Assembly: GCA_003160115.1 (NCBI GenBank)
Contig: PLQL01000017.1
Coordinates: 1-34,332, forward strand
Direction of reading: 5' to 3'
DNA: 34,332 nucleotides
From: Acidimicrobiaceae bacterium
Lineage (GTDB): Bacteria; Actinomycetota; Acidimicrobiia; Acidimicrobiales; RAAP-2
Below the pieces are notes generated by a model, which saw only the letters and a program-made list of their open reading frames with translations, did no database searches and was not told the DNA's origin. The position numbers were made by a program, and so were the translations under genes. Of this stretch, positions 15,413 through 23,250 are shown piece after piece (position 1 is the stretch's first letter; each line of letters begins with the position of its first letter).

Positions 15413-17104
15413 CTAGAAGGGGTCGTCGCGGTGAGCCAGCACCTGTGCCGGGCCGTTCAGCCAGTCGCGCAGCGCCTTGGTCGCTCGACAGTCGTCCTCG
15501 TTGTACTCGAGCAGTCGCTGGCGCGACTCCGCGGCGTCTACGGCGCCGGAGACGGCAACTTCGTACCAGAGCATCGACGCCTCGCCACTGGGATTCTGGT
15601 CGCGCCAGCGAAAGCCACTCATCGTGGCGAGTTGTTTGAGACCGAGCGGGCCCGTGGTTTGGATCTGCTGTTTGGCGAATTGGTGCAAGTCGATCCATTC
15701 GGGCGGCTGTGAAGTGCGAAACGCGTCCAGGTCCGCTCGCGTGGGACCACCGGGGATGGGTGTCGCCACGGCGCGATTCATCGCGCCGTCTTCGGCCTGG
15801 GCCCAAAAGCAGTAGGCGGCGAAAGTCCGACCATCCTCGTGACAGGTTCGCCGTAGTTCGTCAAACCACTTCCAGAACTTCGCGAAGATCTCGGACTCTG
15901 CTCGAGGCGTGAGATCGCCCCATTCGGCAAAGGAGTGGTAGCCGCCCTGAATGTCGGGAACGGCAACGTTGAGAGTGACGTGCGCTCCCCAAAGGTAAGT
16001 GGCTTCGTCGTAACTCTCCATGTCGACGTCAATCTCCACGTCCGCGGTGGGACACCCCATGTCGCTGGTAGAGAGGATTCGTAGCGAACTCCCACGTTCG
16101 TGCGCTCGGGCACGGTAGATGAGGTCGTCGAGTTTGTCGATGAGACGTCCCAGGTGGTCCTCGGGACGCGACTCCTCACGTGGGACGGGCGTTTTGGCTC
16201 GGGCGGCTTGAGCGCGTTGTGGGTCGAGTCGCGCCAATTGTGCGCGGGTGTCGATCCCGTGGTCGTGCAGGATCATTTGCTGATCGATGTTCGTATAGCG
16301 CGTGAGCGAGACGTCGTCAATGTCTTCGAGCTGTGCCTCGCAGTAGTTAGCGTACGGACACTCGGGACACTCGCGGTGCCAGTAGGGCTGGGTGGGAAAG
16401 GGGCCGCCGGTCGCGCGCCATTCGTCGTGGGCGGCGAGCAACGTCAGACGCTCCTCGTACGCGTCGTCGTAGGTCGCCAGATTGAAACGGGGATAGTCCT
16501 TGGTCGCGAGCTCGAACCACCAGAGCCGCCGGTGCCGGTCGATCATCGCGGCGCGTCCCGCGGCATCGCCGTGACCGAGGGCCTGAAGGACTCGGGTCGC
16601 GTGGGCGAGTCCGATGCCGTTGCGAGTGACCGTCGGAGAGCTTCGGGGTCCGAATCCGTCGGTGTAGGTCGCCTCGCTCGGCATGAGACGAGGTAGCGAC
16701 CCTTCGAGCAGTCGGCGGGTACTCGCCGGTTCCACGATCTCGTTGTTCTTGATCACAATCGGCGCGTAGATGAATCGTTCGTCCTCGCGCCCTACGCGCA
16801 AGAGCAAGTGCGCGACCGCTCGACGCCGCCCTTTGACGTCGGCGGGCAGGCGCGGTCGCACGAGTAACTCGACGCCCGAGCGAAGTAATTCCATCGTCTC
16901 CTGGGTGCCCGTCGGCATGACGGCTTCGGGGTGGTACGAGATGATCTCTTCGAGGGTGCTCAGGCGATGTTGCTCGGCGTCACGCCGGCGACGAGCGAGT
17001 TCGCTCGACGTCTCGGGAGCCTCGAAGTCAAACGGTCGACCACGGTTCAGTGCGACGCGGTGCGCGCACGCGAGGATTTCTTCGCTGCGCAATAGTTCGG
17101 CCAC
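15413..17104 (-). CDS. RecB-like putative nuclease with Fe-S-type cysteines and YprB-like RNase H domain
   Basis: This 563-residue protein resembles the TM0106-type RecB-like family. The N-terminal half carries Cys13 and, at about 240-250, CPECPYANYC (C-x2-C-x5-C), the four-cysteine arrangement of Cas4/AddB-type nucleases with a 4Fe-4S cluster. A Lys in PIVIKNN could be the K of a PD-(D/E)xK site, but the expected upstream Asp and the Glu two residues before it are not obvious. The C-terminal half (about 350-555) looks like the RNase H-fold YprB exonuclease domain: DVDMES (D-x-E, motif I) and YNEDDCRAT (motif III). DNA or RNA processing is inferred. GTG 17104 has no ribosome site but has TAGGCT 6 nt upstream. 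Confidence 0.8.
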   Translation of the reverse strand: MAELLRSEEILACAHRVALNRGRPFDFEAPETSSELARRRRDAEQHRLSTLEEIISYHPEAVMPTGTQETMELLRSGVELLVRPRLPADVKGRRRAVAHLLLRVGREDERFIYAPIVIKNNEIVEPASTRRLLEGSLPRLMPSEATYTDGFGPRSSPTVTRNGIGLAHATRVLQALGHGDAAGRAAMIDRHRRLWWFELATKDYPRFNLATYDDAYEERLTLLAAHDEWRATGGPFPTQPYWHRECPECPYANYCEAQLEDIDDVSLTRYTNIDQQMILHDHGIDTRAQLARLDPQRAQAARAKTPVPREESRPEDHLGRLIDKLDDLIYRARAHERGSSLRILSTSDMGCPTADVEIDVDMESYDEATYLWGAHVTLNVAVPDIQGGYHSFAEWGDLTPRAESEIFAKFWKWFDELRRTCHEDGRTFAAYCFWAQAEDGAMNRAVATPIPGGPTRADLDAFRTSQPPEWIDLHQFAKQQIQTTGPLGLKQLATMSGFRWRDQNPSGEASMLWYEVAVSGAVDAAESRQRLLEYNEDDCRATKALRDWLNGPAQVLAHRDDPF

Positions 17105-17110
17105 AACTGG

Positions 17111-17116
17111 AGCCTA
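17111..17116 (-). promoter_or_regulatory. Leaderless -10 element TAGGCT overlapping an upstream stop codon
   Basis: TAGGCT is followed by 6 nt (CCAGTT) and GTG 17104. Its first three bases are the TAG stop codon of the ABC exporter gene (17114-17116). The same hexamer and spacing occur before the RNA methyltransferase at 33014. Confidence 0.6.
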
Positions 17117-18868
17117 CGAGTCGAGAGGAATTTCGTTGCGCCAGCTTCGCCAGAGCGACGCGTACTCACCGTTGAGGGCCACCAACTCATCGTGCGTGCC
17201 CAACTCGCTGATGCGCCCTTCGTTGACCACGCACACCCGGTCGGCGTCGTGCGCGGTGTGCAGACGGTGCGCGATGGCGATGACCGTTCGGTCCTTGAGT
17301 ACCGCCGCGAGCGAACTCTCGAGGTGGCGCGCCGCGTGTGGATCGAGCAGTGCGGTCGCCTCGTCCAGTACGAGTGTGTGCGGATTGGCCAGGACCAGGC
17401 GAGCGAGCGCGAGCTGTTGGGCTTGTGCGGGGGTGACCGGGTAGCCCGTGGTGCCGAGTTCGGTGGCCAGCCCTTCGGGCAGCAGTTCGACCCATTCGAG
17501 TGCGTCGACTGCGGCGAGGGCGGCTCGGATCTGTTCGTCAGTGGCGTTGGGCTCGGCGAGCGCGAGATTGTCACGCACGGTTCCGATGAAGATGTGGTGC
17601 TCCTGGGTGACCAACGACACGTGTCGACGAAGCATCGCCAGGGGCATCTCGGAGAGGTCCACGTCACCCACGCGAACCGAACCGGTTCGTGGCGCGTCAA
17701 TACCCGCAAGGAGCCGTCCAATGGTGGACTTACCCGCGCCCGAGGGGCCCACGATGGCCACCCGCTCGCCCGGCTCGACCGTGAGCGATACGCCCTTGAG
17801 GACGTCGTGCCCGCTTCGGTAGGCGTAGTGGACGTCACGCATGGTGAGCGACTCGTTCGATGGAGTCCGCGAGGTCCCGGGCCGAGTGTCACGCACGACC
17901 GACACGCCAACGAGGCGCGCGAGCGAGGATTGGCCCATCTGCAACTCGTCGAGCCAGGAGACGATTCGGTCGATGGGATCGTTTATTTGAACGACGTAGA
18001 GCGTGACGGTGGTCGCGGCCCCGATGGTGATGCTGTGCTGGAGCACGAGCCAACCACTCCAACCCAGTGTCACCGCGACCGATAAGGCGAACGAACTCTC
18101 GACGATCGGGAACCACACCATGCGCAACAGCATCGTGTACATCTCTGAATAGAACGACTCGCGAATGTTCCCTTCGATGCGCGTCGCTTGACGACGGCCG
18201 AGTTGATGCGCGTCGACGGTACGCGCTCCTTCGGCGGTCTCCGAGACGGTACCGGACAAGCTGGCGTAACTGATGCGCTCGCGACGATAGCCGGGCGTCG
18301 CGTAGCGCAAGTAATAGCGGGTGGAGAAGACGAGAAAGGGGATGGACACGAGCGACGCGACACTCGCGAGTGGACTGACGATAAGCATCGCGACGAACGT
18401 CAACGCCGTCTGAATGAGGGCGACGAGCCATTCGGGCAGAGCGAAACGAACCGTACGCGACAGCGCCTCGATGTCGTTGGTCGTTCGACTAAGCAGGTCG
18501 CCCGTGCCCGCGCGCTCCACTTCGGTGAGCGGAAGGTCCAATACGCTGGCGAGGAATTCCTCTCGTAGCTGGGCGAAGATGGTCTCGCCCAGTACGTAGC
18601 TTCGTCGACGCGCCAGGAAGGTGAACAGAGCGTAAGAGAGCGATGACCCAAGAAGAATTGCGACGTACAGGATGATCCGCGCCGAGGTGAGCGCGTGGTC
18701 GTTGGCGAAGTTGGTGAACTTGCCGATTACCCAAGCGGGCACGAGGCTCATCACGGCCGCCACCGCGTAGATCGAGAGCATGCGAACGAACGCGGCTCGA
18801 TGCTCGGTGAGCACGCGTTTGGCGTATACCCGAACAGTGGTGAAATCGGCGATAGGTAGCGAACTCAT
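17114..18868 (-). CDS. ABC exporter half-transporter, ATPase-competent subunit lacking the signature motif
   Basis: This 584-residue half-transporter has a six-helix membrane domain (about residues 20-310) and a C-terminal ATPase domain. Walker A (VGPSGAGKST), the Q-loop (VTQEHHIF), Walker B with catalytic Glu (LVLDEATALLD) and the H-loop (IAHRLHTAH) are intact. The signature loop, normally LSGGQ, reads VTPAQAQQLALARLV, so the canonical S-G-G-Q is missing. It therefore depends on the upstream partner for a signature. The start overlaps the partner's stop by 1 nt (TGATG), indicating coupled translation and a heterodimer. The export substrate (lipid, peptide or drug) is unknown. Confidence 0.9.
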   Translation of the reverse strand: MSSLPIADFTTVRVYAKRVLTEHRAAFVRMLSIYAVAAVMSLVPAWVIGKFTNFANDHALTSARIILYVAILLGSSLSYALFTFLARRRSYVLGETIFAQLREEFLASVLDLPLTEVERAGTGDLLSRTTNDIEALSRTVRFALPEWLVALIQTALTFVAMLIVSPLASVASLVSIPFLVFSTRYYLRYATPGYRRERISYASLSGTVSETAEGARTVDAHQLGRRQATRIEGNIRESFYSEMYTMLLRMVWFPIVESSFALSVAVTLGWSGWLVLQHSITIGAATTVTLYVVQINDPIDRIVSWLDELQMGQSSLARLVGVSVVRDTRPGTSRTPSNESLTMRDVHYAYRSGHDVLKGVSLTVEPGERVAIVGPSGAGKSTIGRLLAGIDAPRTGSVRVGDVDLSEMPLAMLRRHVSLVTQEHHIFIGTVRDNLALAEPNATDEQIRAALAAVDALEWVELLPEGLATELGTTGYPVTPAQAQQLALARLVLANPHTLVLDEATALLDPHAARHLESSLAAVLKDRTVIAIAHRLHTAHDADRVCVVNEGRISELGTHDELVALNGEYASLWRSWRNEIPLDS

Positions 18869-20592
18869 CAGGAGTCCTCTCGAAGAACGATCTCTCGGTA
18901 ATCGGACGAGTTCGCGAGGAGTTGCGGATGGGTTCCTTCGCTGACTACCCGACCCGACCGGTAGACGTAGACGTGATCCATGTGCTGGAGCATCAAGGGA
19001 CTGGTGGTGGCGACCAGCGTGGTGCGCTCGCGGCGCACGTCACCCAATCGTGCCGCGATACGACCCTCAGTGTGGGTGTCGACCGCGGACGTGGGGTCCA
19101 CCAAAATCAGTACTTCGGATTCCATCAAGATTGCGCGAGCCAGACTGAGTCGCTGACGTTGTCCGCCGGAGAAACCGCGACCTCGCTCCTCGACGTTCGA
19201 GTTGAGACCGTCTTCGAGTGCGTCCAGGATGTCCAGCGCGCTCGAGGCCTCGAGGGCGTCAAGGATACGGGCGTCGGTGGTGGCGCCATGGGGTACGAGC
19301 TCGAGTCGAAGTTCCCCGGAGAACAGTCGCGGTTCAATCTCGCTCACGACGATGTTCGAACGGGTATCGCGCACGGAGAATGCCGTGAGCGCCACGCCGT
19401 TCAAGAGAACATCGTCGACGTCGGCAACGAATCGACCCAGGCGATCGGCCAACACCGTCGCGTCGTCTGCGTTGTCAGTCACCAGACCGGTCATTGTGCC
19501 GCGCGAGAGTCGAATGCCGGTGCGAGTGTCCTCGAGGATCTCGATGCGTGCAGGCCACGGCGTGGGATGGTCGGGATCACGGACGAGAGGAACGACGTCC
19601 AAAATGCGAAGGACCCGTCCTGCGCCCACGAAGGCCCTCGTCGTCGAGATCACGTATTCGATCGCCGTGCGCAGAGGTGTGGTGAGGAAGGTGGCGTAAC
19701 CGAAGAACGCCACTAACTGACCTGGCGCCAGCGTTCCGCGCATGACGTCGCGGGCGCCGAGGAAGGTGACGATGGCCGTCAGGATCGCCGGCAACAGGAC
19801 CTGTCCCGATTCGAGCGCGGCTTGGGGCGTGGCAATGCGATTTCCCGCGAGACGCACGGTGTTGCTCTGTCGGCGATAGTTTCCGAGGAACACGTCCTCG
19901 CCGCCGATACCGCGCAGGATCCGAAGACCGGCGACGGTGTCCGATCCGAGGGCGGCGAGGCGCCCGGCCGCCTCGCGTTGGGCCGCCTGAGCGGCGTGCA
20001 AGGGGCGCATGAGTGGGACCGTCAATGTCGCGAGCAGCGGTACGCCCACGAGCACGATCAAACCGAGTTCGACGGAGGTTGAAAGAAGTATGAATGACAC
20101 GACGATCCAGGCGACGATTGATCCGACGAAACGCGCGAGGACGTCGTACGCGCCGCCTATTCGCATCGCGTCCGCGGCCACCGTGTTGACGACGTCACCT
20201 GACGGAATCTCCTCGGTGAGAGCCGTGCCCGTGGTGGCGATGTGATGGCCTATGACTTGGACGGTTCGGTACGCGGCGTTCATCCAGTTGGTGACGGCGA
20301 GTTGATGACGCAACGATCCGCACACCGCCTGGAAGAGCCCAAGGGCCATTACGACGCCCACCCAGCGGAACAACTGGGCTTCATTGTGGTCGGCGATGCC
20401 GTGGTCGATCGCCGCGCCCACCGCGGCCCACAGCAGGGCCTGGCTCACCATCCAGCCGATCCCGAACAGAGCGTTGAGAACGAGCAGACTCTTTTGGAAT
20501 CCCGCGAGCCACATCAGATAGCGCAGGGGGGATCGCGTGTCGGGTGTCCCCGGTTCGTCGACCGGCAGTTCGCGATAAGGAAGGTGCAACAT
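18868..20592 (-). CDS. ABC exporter half-transporter, signature-bearing subunit with lost Walker A
   Basis: This 574-residue half-transporter is the partner of the next gene. The N terminus, with EPGTPDTRSPLRYL, is followed by six hydrophobic segments. In the ATPase domain the signature is perfect (FSGGQRQRLSLARA, about 19130-19175). The Walker A position reads GLVTDNADDATVLADRL, with no Gly-Lys-Ser/Thr. Walker B reads LILVDPTSAVD (Asp to Val, Glu to Asp), and the H-loop reads VATTSPLML without His. Its own ATP site must be inactive. I start at ATG 20592, preceded by GGAG with 8-nt spacing; the longer frame to 20685 runs into the RNase P RNA gene. Confidence 0.9.
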   Translation of the reverse strand: MLHLPYRELPVDEPGTPDTRSPLRYLMWLAGFQKSLLVLNALFGIGWMVSQALLWAAVGAAIDHGIADHNEAQLFRWVGVVMALGLFQAVCGSLRHQLAVTNWMNAAYRTVQVIGHHIATTGTALTEEIPSGDVVNTVAADAMRIGGAYDVLARFVGSIVAWIVVSFILLSTSVELGLIVLVGVPLLATLTVPLMRPLHAAQAAQREAAGRLAALGSDTVAGLRILRGIGGEDVFLGNYRRQSNTVRLAGNRIATPQAALESGQVLLPAILTAIVTFLGARDVMRGTLAPGQLVAFFGYATFLTTPLRTAIEYVISTTRAFVGAGRVLRILDVVPLVRDPDHPTPWPARIEILEDTRTGIRLSRGTMTGLVTDNADDATVLADRLGRFVADVDDVLLNGVALTAFSVRDTRSNIVVSEIEPRLFSGELRLELVPHGATTDARILDALEASSALDILDALEDGLNSNVEERGRGFSGGQRQRLSLARAILMESEVLILVDPTSAVDTHTEGRIAARLGDVRRERTTLVATTSPLMLQHMDHVYVYRSGRVVSEGTHPQLLANSSDYREIVLREDS

Positions 20593-20617
20593 GAATGGTT
20601 CTCCAAAAGAAAAAGGT

Positions 20618-20986
<369 letters not shown>

Positions 20987-20993
20987 GGCTTCG

Positions 20994-21022
20994 ATTCTGA
21001 CATACCGACCTATTACAAACAA
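20994..21022 (-). promoter_or_regulatory. rnpB promoter, TTGTTT-N17-CAGAAT
   Basis: On the minus strand TTGTTT (21017-21022) and CAGAAT (20994-20999) are separated by 17 nt. Seven further nt lead to the G that opens helix P1 of RNase P RNA. The spacing fits a housekeeping sigma factor promoter exactly. Confidence 0.6.
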
Positions 21023-21050
21023 ATGACGATTTCACTTTGGCGACGAGCGG

Positions 21051-21056
21051 TAGCCT
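21051..21056 (+). promoter_or_regulatory. Leaderless -10 element TAGCCT for xseAB operon
   Basis: TAGCCT is followed by 6 nt and GTG 21063. TTTCAC at 21030-21035, 15 nt upstream, may be a -35. A very similar set (TTTCAC-N16-TAGGCT, then GTGGTG) precedes the gene at 33014. Confidence 0.55.
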
Positions 21057-21062
21057 CGCCAC

Positions 21063-22337
21063 GTGGTGCAAGACGAATCGACGGCCGACGAGCCGATACT
21101 CGAAGTAGGTCAGTTCTACGATCTCGTGACCGCGCACCTCGAGGCGGCCCTTGGTCGCCGGCACCCTCGCTGGGTGCGCGGCGAAGTGGCGAAGGTCTAC
21201 GAAAAGACGCACTTGTACCTCGATCTGGTCGATGCCGGTTCCACGTCGAGTGACACCAAGCGTCCGGTGCTGAACGCGCACTGCTGGGCCTCACAGTGGA
21301 ATCCGCTCAAACGAAAACTGGCCGAGGACGGTATCACGCTTAAGCCGGGCGTCATCGTGAGCTGTTTCGGGTACGTCGACCTCTACGCGCCCCAGGGCCG
21401 AATCGGTTTCACCGTGACGGCCATAGACGTCGAGGGATTGCTCGGTGACGTCGCGCGTCGGCGTCAAGAACTCATTACGCGCTTGCGAGAAGAGGGCCAA
21501 CTCGAAGCCAACAAGAACCGGCCGCTCTCGCCCGTACCGCTTCGTGTGGGACTCGTAGCGAGTCCAGGCACCGAAGGGTACAGCGACTTCACGGGTCAAC
21601 TACTGAAGTCCGGTTACGGCTTCGAGATCCTGCTCGTCAAGACCGCCGTGCAAGGAGAGGCGGCACCGGCCCAGATCGTGAGCGCCTTGGAAGCACTCGA
21701 TCAGAGTGGCGTGGACGTGATCTGTCTCGTGCGCGGTGGAGGTTCCAAGGGCGACCTCGCGTGCTTTGACGACGAACGGGTAGCGCGGGCCATCGCGGCG
21801 GCGTCGACCCCGGTCTTCACGGGGATCGGCCATACCGGTGACGAGTCAATCGCCGACCTGGTAGCGCACACGCGAGCGATCACCCCGACCAAATTAGGAG
21901 AGGACATCGTGAACATGGTGTCCCAGTGGCACGAGCGAAACGTTCGACTTCCCGCCCGGCGAGTGCTCAGTGCGAGCGAAGCGATCCTCGACGAGGCCAC
22001 CGAATACGTGGGCGAGCGGCGCCGTACCATGATCTTCGCCGTGCGCGATCGACTGCGCTTAGAGGAGCGTCATCTTCGCGCCACGCGCGAACGGCTCGTG
22101 CTGCAGAGCAGCCATCTGTTGAGCGCGGCCCAACAGATGCTCGCGAGTGCCCGTCAACTCTTGAGTGCGTACGACCCCGTGAAGCGACTCGCCCAAGGTT
22201 GGGCCATCGTCACAAACGGCGATGGTCGGGTGGTCAAGCAGCTCGATGACCTGTCGCCGGGTGACCTCGTGCGGGTCCGACTGAGTGACGGTTCGTTCGA
22301 ATCGACCGTGGAGAAGAAGGATGGAGAAACGTCATGA
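21063..22337 (+). CDS. xseA: Exodeoxyribonuclease VII large subunit
   Basis: This 424-residue protein is XseA, the catalytic subunit of exonuclease VII, which degrades single-stranded DNA in both directions without divalent metal. The N-terminal OB fold contains WVRGEVAKVYEKTHLYLDL and CFGYVDLYAPQGRIGF. The catalytic domain has RVGLVASPGTEGYSDF, LVRGGGSKGDLACFDDE and GIGHTGDESIADLVAH. The helical region that carries the small subunits follows, and the end has DPVKRLAQGWAI. Two tandem GTG codons (21063, 21066) can serve as start; the first is 6 nt from TAGCCT. The stop overlaps xseB (ATGA). Length is typical. Confidence 0.96.
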   Translation: MVQDESTADEPILEVGQFYDLVTAHLEAALGRRHPRWVRGEVAKVYEKTHLYLDLVDAGSTSSDTKRPVLNAHCWASQWNPLKRKLAEDGITLKPGVIVSCFGYVDLYAPQGRIGFTVTAIDVEGLLGDVARRRQELITRLREEGQLEANKNRPLSPVPLRVGLVASPGTEGYSDFTGQLLKSGYGFEILLVKTAVQGEAAPAQIVSALEALDQSGVDVICLVRGGGSKGDLACFDDERVARAIAAASTPVFTGIGHTGDESIADLVAHTRAITPTKLGEDIVNMVSQWHERNVRLPARRVLSASEAILDEATEYVGERRRTMIFAVRDRLRLEERHLRATRERLVLQSSHLLSAAQQMLASARQLLSAYDPVKRLAQGWAIVTNGDGRVVKQLDDLSPGDLVRVRLSDGSFESTVEKKDGETS

Positions 22338-22543
22338 CGATTGGTGACTGGAACGAGGCGGCGAACGAACTTAACGAGATCGTGGCGTCTTTCGACGAAG
22401 GTGAGGTCTCGGTCGATGACTTGTTCGTCAAACTCGAGCGGGCCACGCAGATCATCGAGTCGTTGGAGTCCCGTCTTGATGCCACGAAGGCGAAGGTCGA
22501 GGAACTGGCACCGCGCATTGCGAGAGTGGCCGAGCAAGAGTGA
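22334..22543 (+). CDS. xseB: Exodeoxyribonuclease VII small subunit
   Basis: This 69-residue, mostly helical acidic protein is XseB, several copies of which bind one XseA. The N-terminal helix WNEAANELNEIVASFDEGEV followed by SVDDLFVKLERATQI is the family signature (L-E-x-I-V-x-x-L-E-x-G-E-x-x-L-D-x-x-L in most bacteria). The ATG overlaps the xseA stop (ATGA), and its own stop overlaps the next GTG (GTGA). Confidence 0.93.
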   Translation: MTIGDWNEAANELNEIVASFDEGEVSVDDLFVKLERATQIIESLESRLDATKAKVEELAPRIARVAEQE

Positions 22544-23250
22544 GCGATAGATTCTATTTTCGCCAGTTCCTCTCCGGGCGGGATTTCGCTCGCGACGACG
22601 AGGTGGCGCGAGCGATGGTGAACTTCGTCTACGCCCTCGGTGATCGAATCACGGGCGAGGCGTTGCTCGTGGACCCCGCGTACTCACCTGGTGAGTTGGT
22701 GGCACTCGTCGAAGCGGATGGAATGAAGGTGAGCGGGGTCCTCGCCACGCATTTCCACCCCGATCACGTGGGTGGCGACCTGATGGGAACGAAGATTGAC
22801 GGCATTGGCGAACTCCTCGAGGTCATCGACGTGCCGGTGCACGTGCACGATGACGAGGCGCCTTGGGTGACATTGGTCACCGGCGTCGACCAAAGCGCGT
22901 TGGTGACCCACGAGTCGGGCGATCACGTCCGGGCCGGTGAAGTGGACGTGACCCTGATCCACACCCCCGGGCACACGCCGGGCAGTCAGTGCTTCTTGGT
23001 CGACGGTCGCCTCTTGAGTGGCGACACCCTTTTCATCGACGGTTGTGGGCGAACGGACCTGCCGGGAGCCGATCCCGACGAGATGTACCGGACGTTGAGC
23101 ACTCGTCTGAGCGACATCAGTGACGACGCCGTGCTCTATCCCGGTCATCGCTATTCGCCCGAGTCCAGTGCGCCGATGAGCGACGTGCGCCACCACAACT
23201 TCGTGCTGGCTCCGACGACCCGTGAGCAATGGCTCGCCATGTTCTCGTGA
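22540..23250 (+). CDS. Metallo-beta-lactamase-fold hydrolase, glyoxalase II / ETHE1-like
   Basis: This 236-residue protein has the MBL metal-binding series: THFHPDH (H-x-H-x-D-H), a histidine in TPGHTPGS, the Asp in LSGDTLF and a late His in YPGHRYSP. The stretch FIDGCGRTDLPGADPDEMY matches ETHE1-type persulfide dioxygenases and related glyoxalase II-like proteins. These bind iron or zinc and act on glutathione or other thiol conjugates. Actinobacteria usually lack glutathione, so a different thiol substrate is likely (inference). It is translationally coupled to xseB and to the FAD enzyme downstream, an otherwise unrelated set. Confidence 0.85.
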   Translation: MSDRFYFRQFLSGRDFARDDEVARAMVNFVYALGDRITGEALLVDPAYSPGELVALVEADGMKVSGVLATHFHPDHVGGDLMGTKIDGIGELLEVIDVPVHVHDDEAPWVTLVTGVDQSALVTHESGDHVRAGEVDVTLIHTPGHTPGSQCFLVDGRLLSGDTLFIDGCGRTDLPGADPDEMYRTLSTRLSDISDDAVLYPGHRYSPESSAPMSDVRHHNFVLAPTTREQWLAMFS

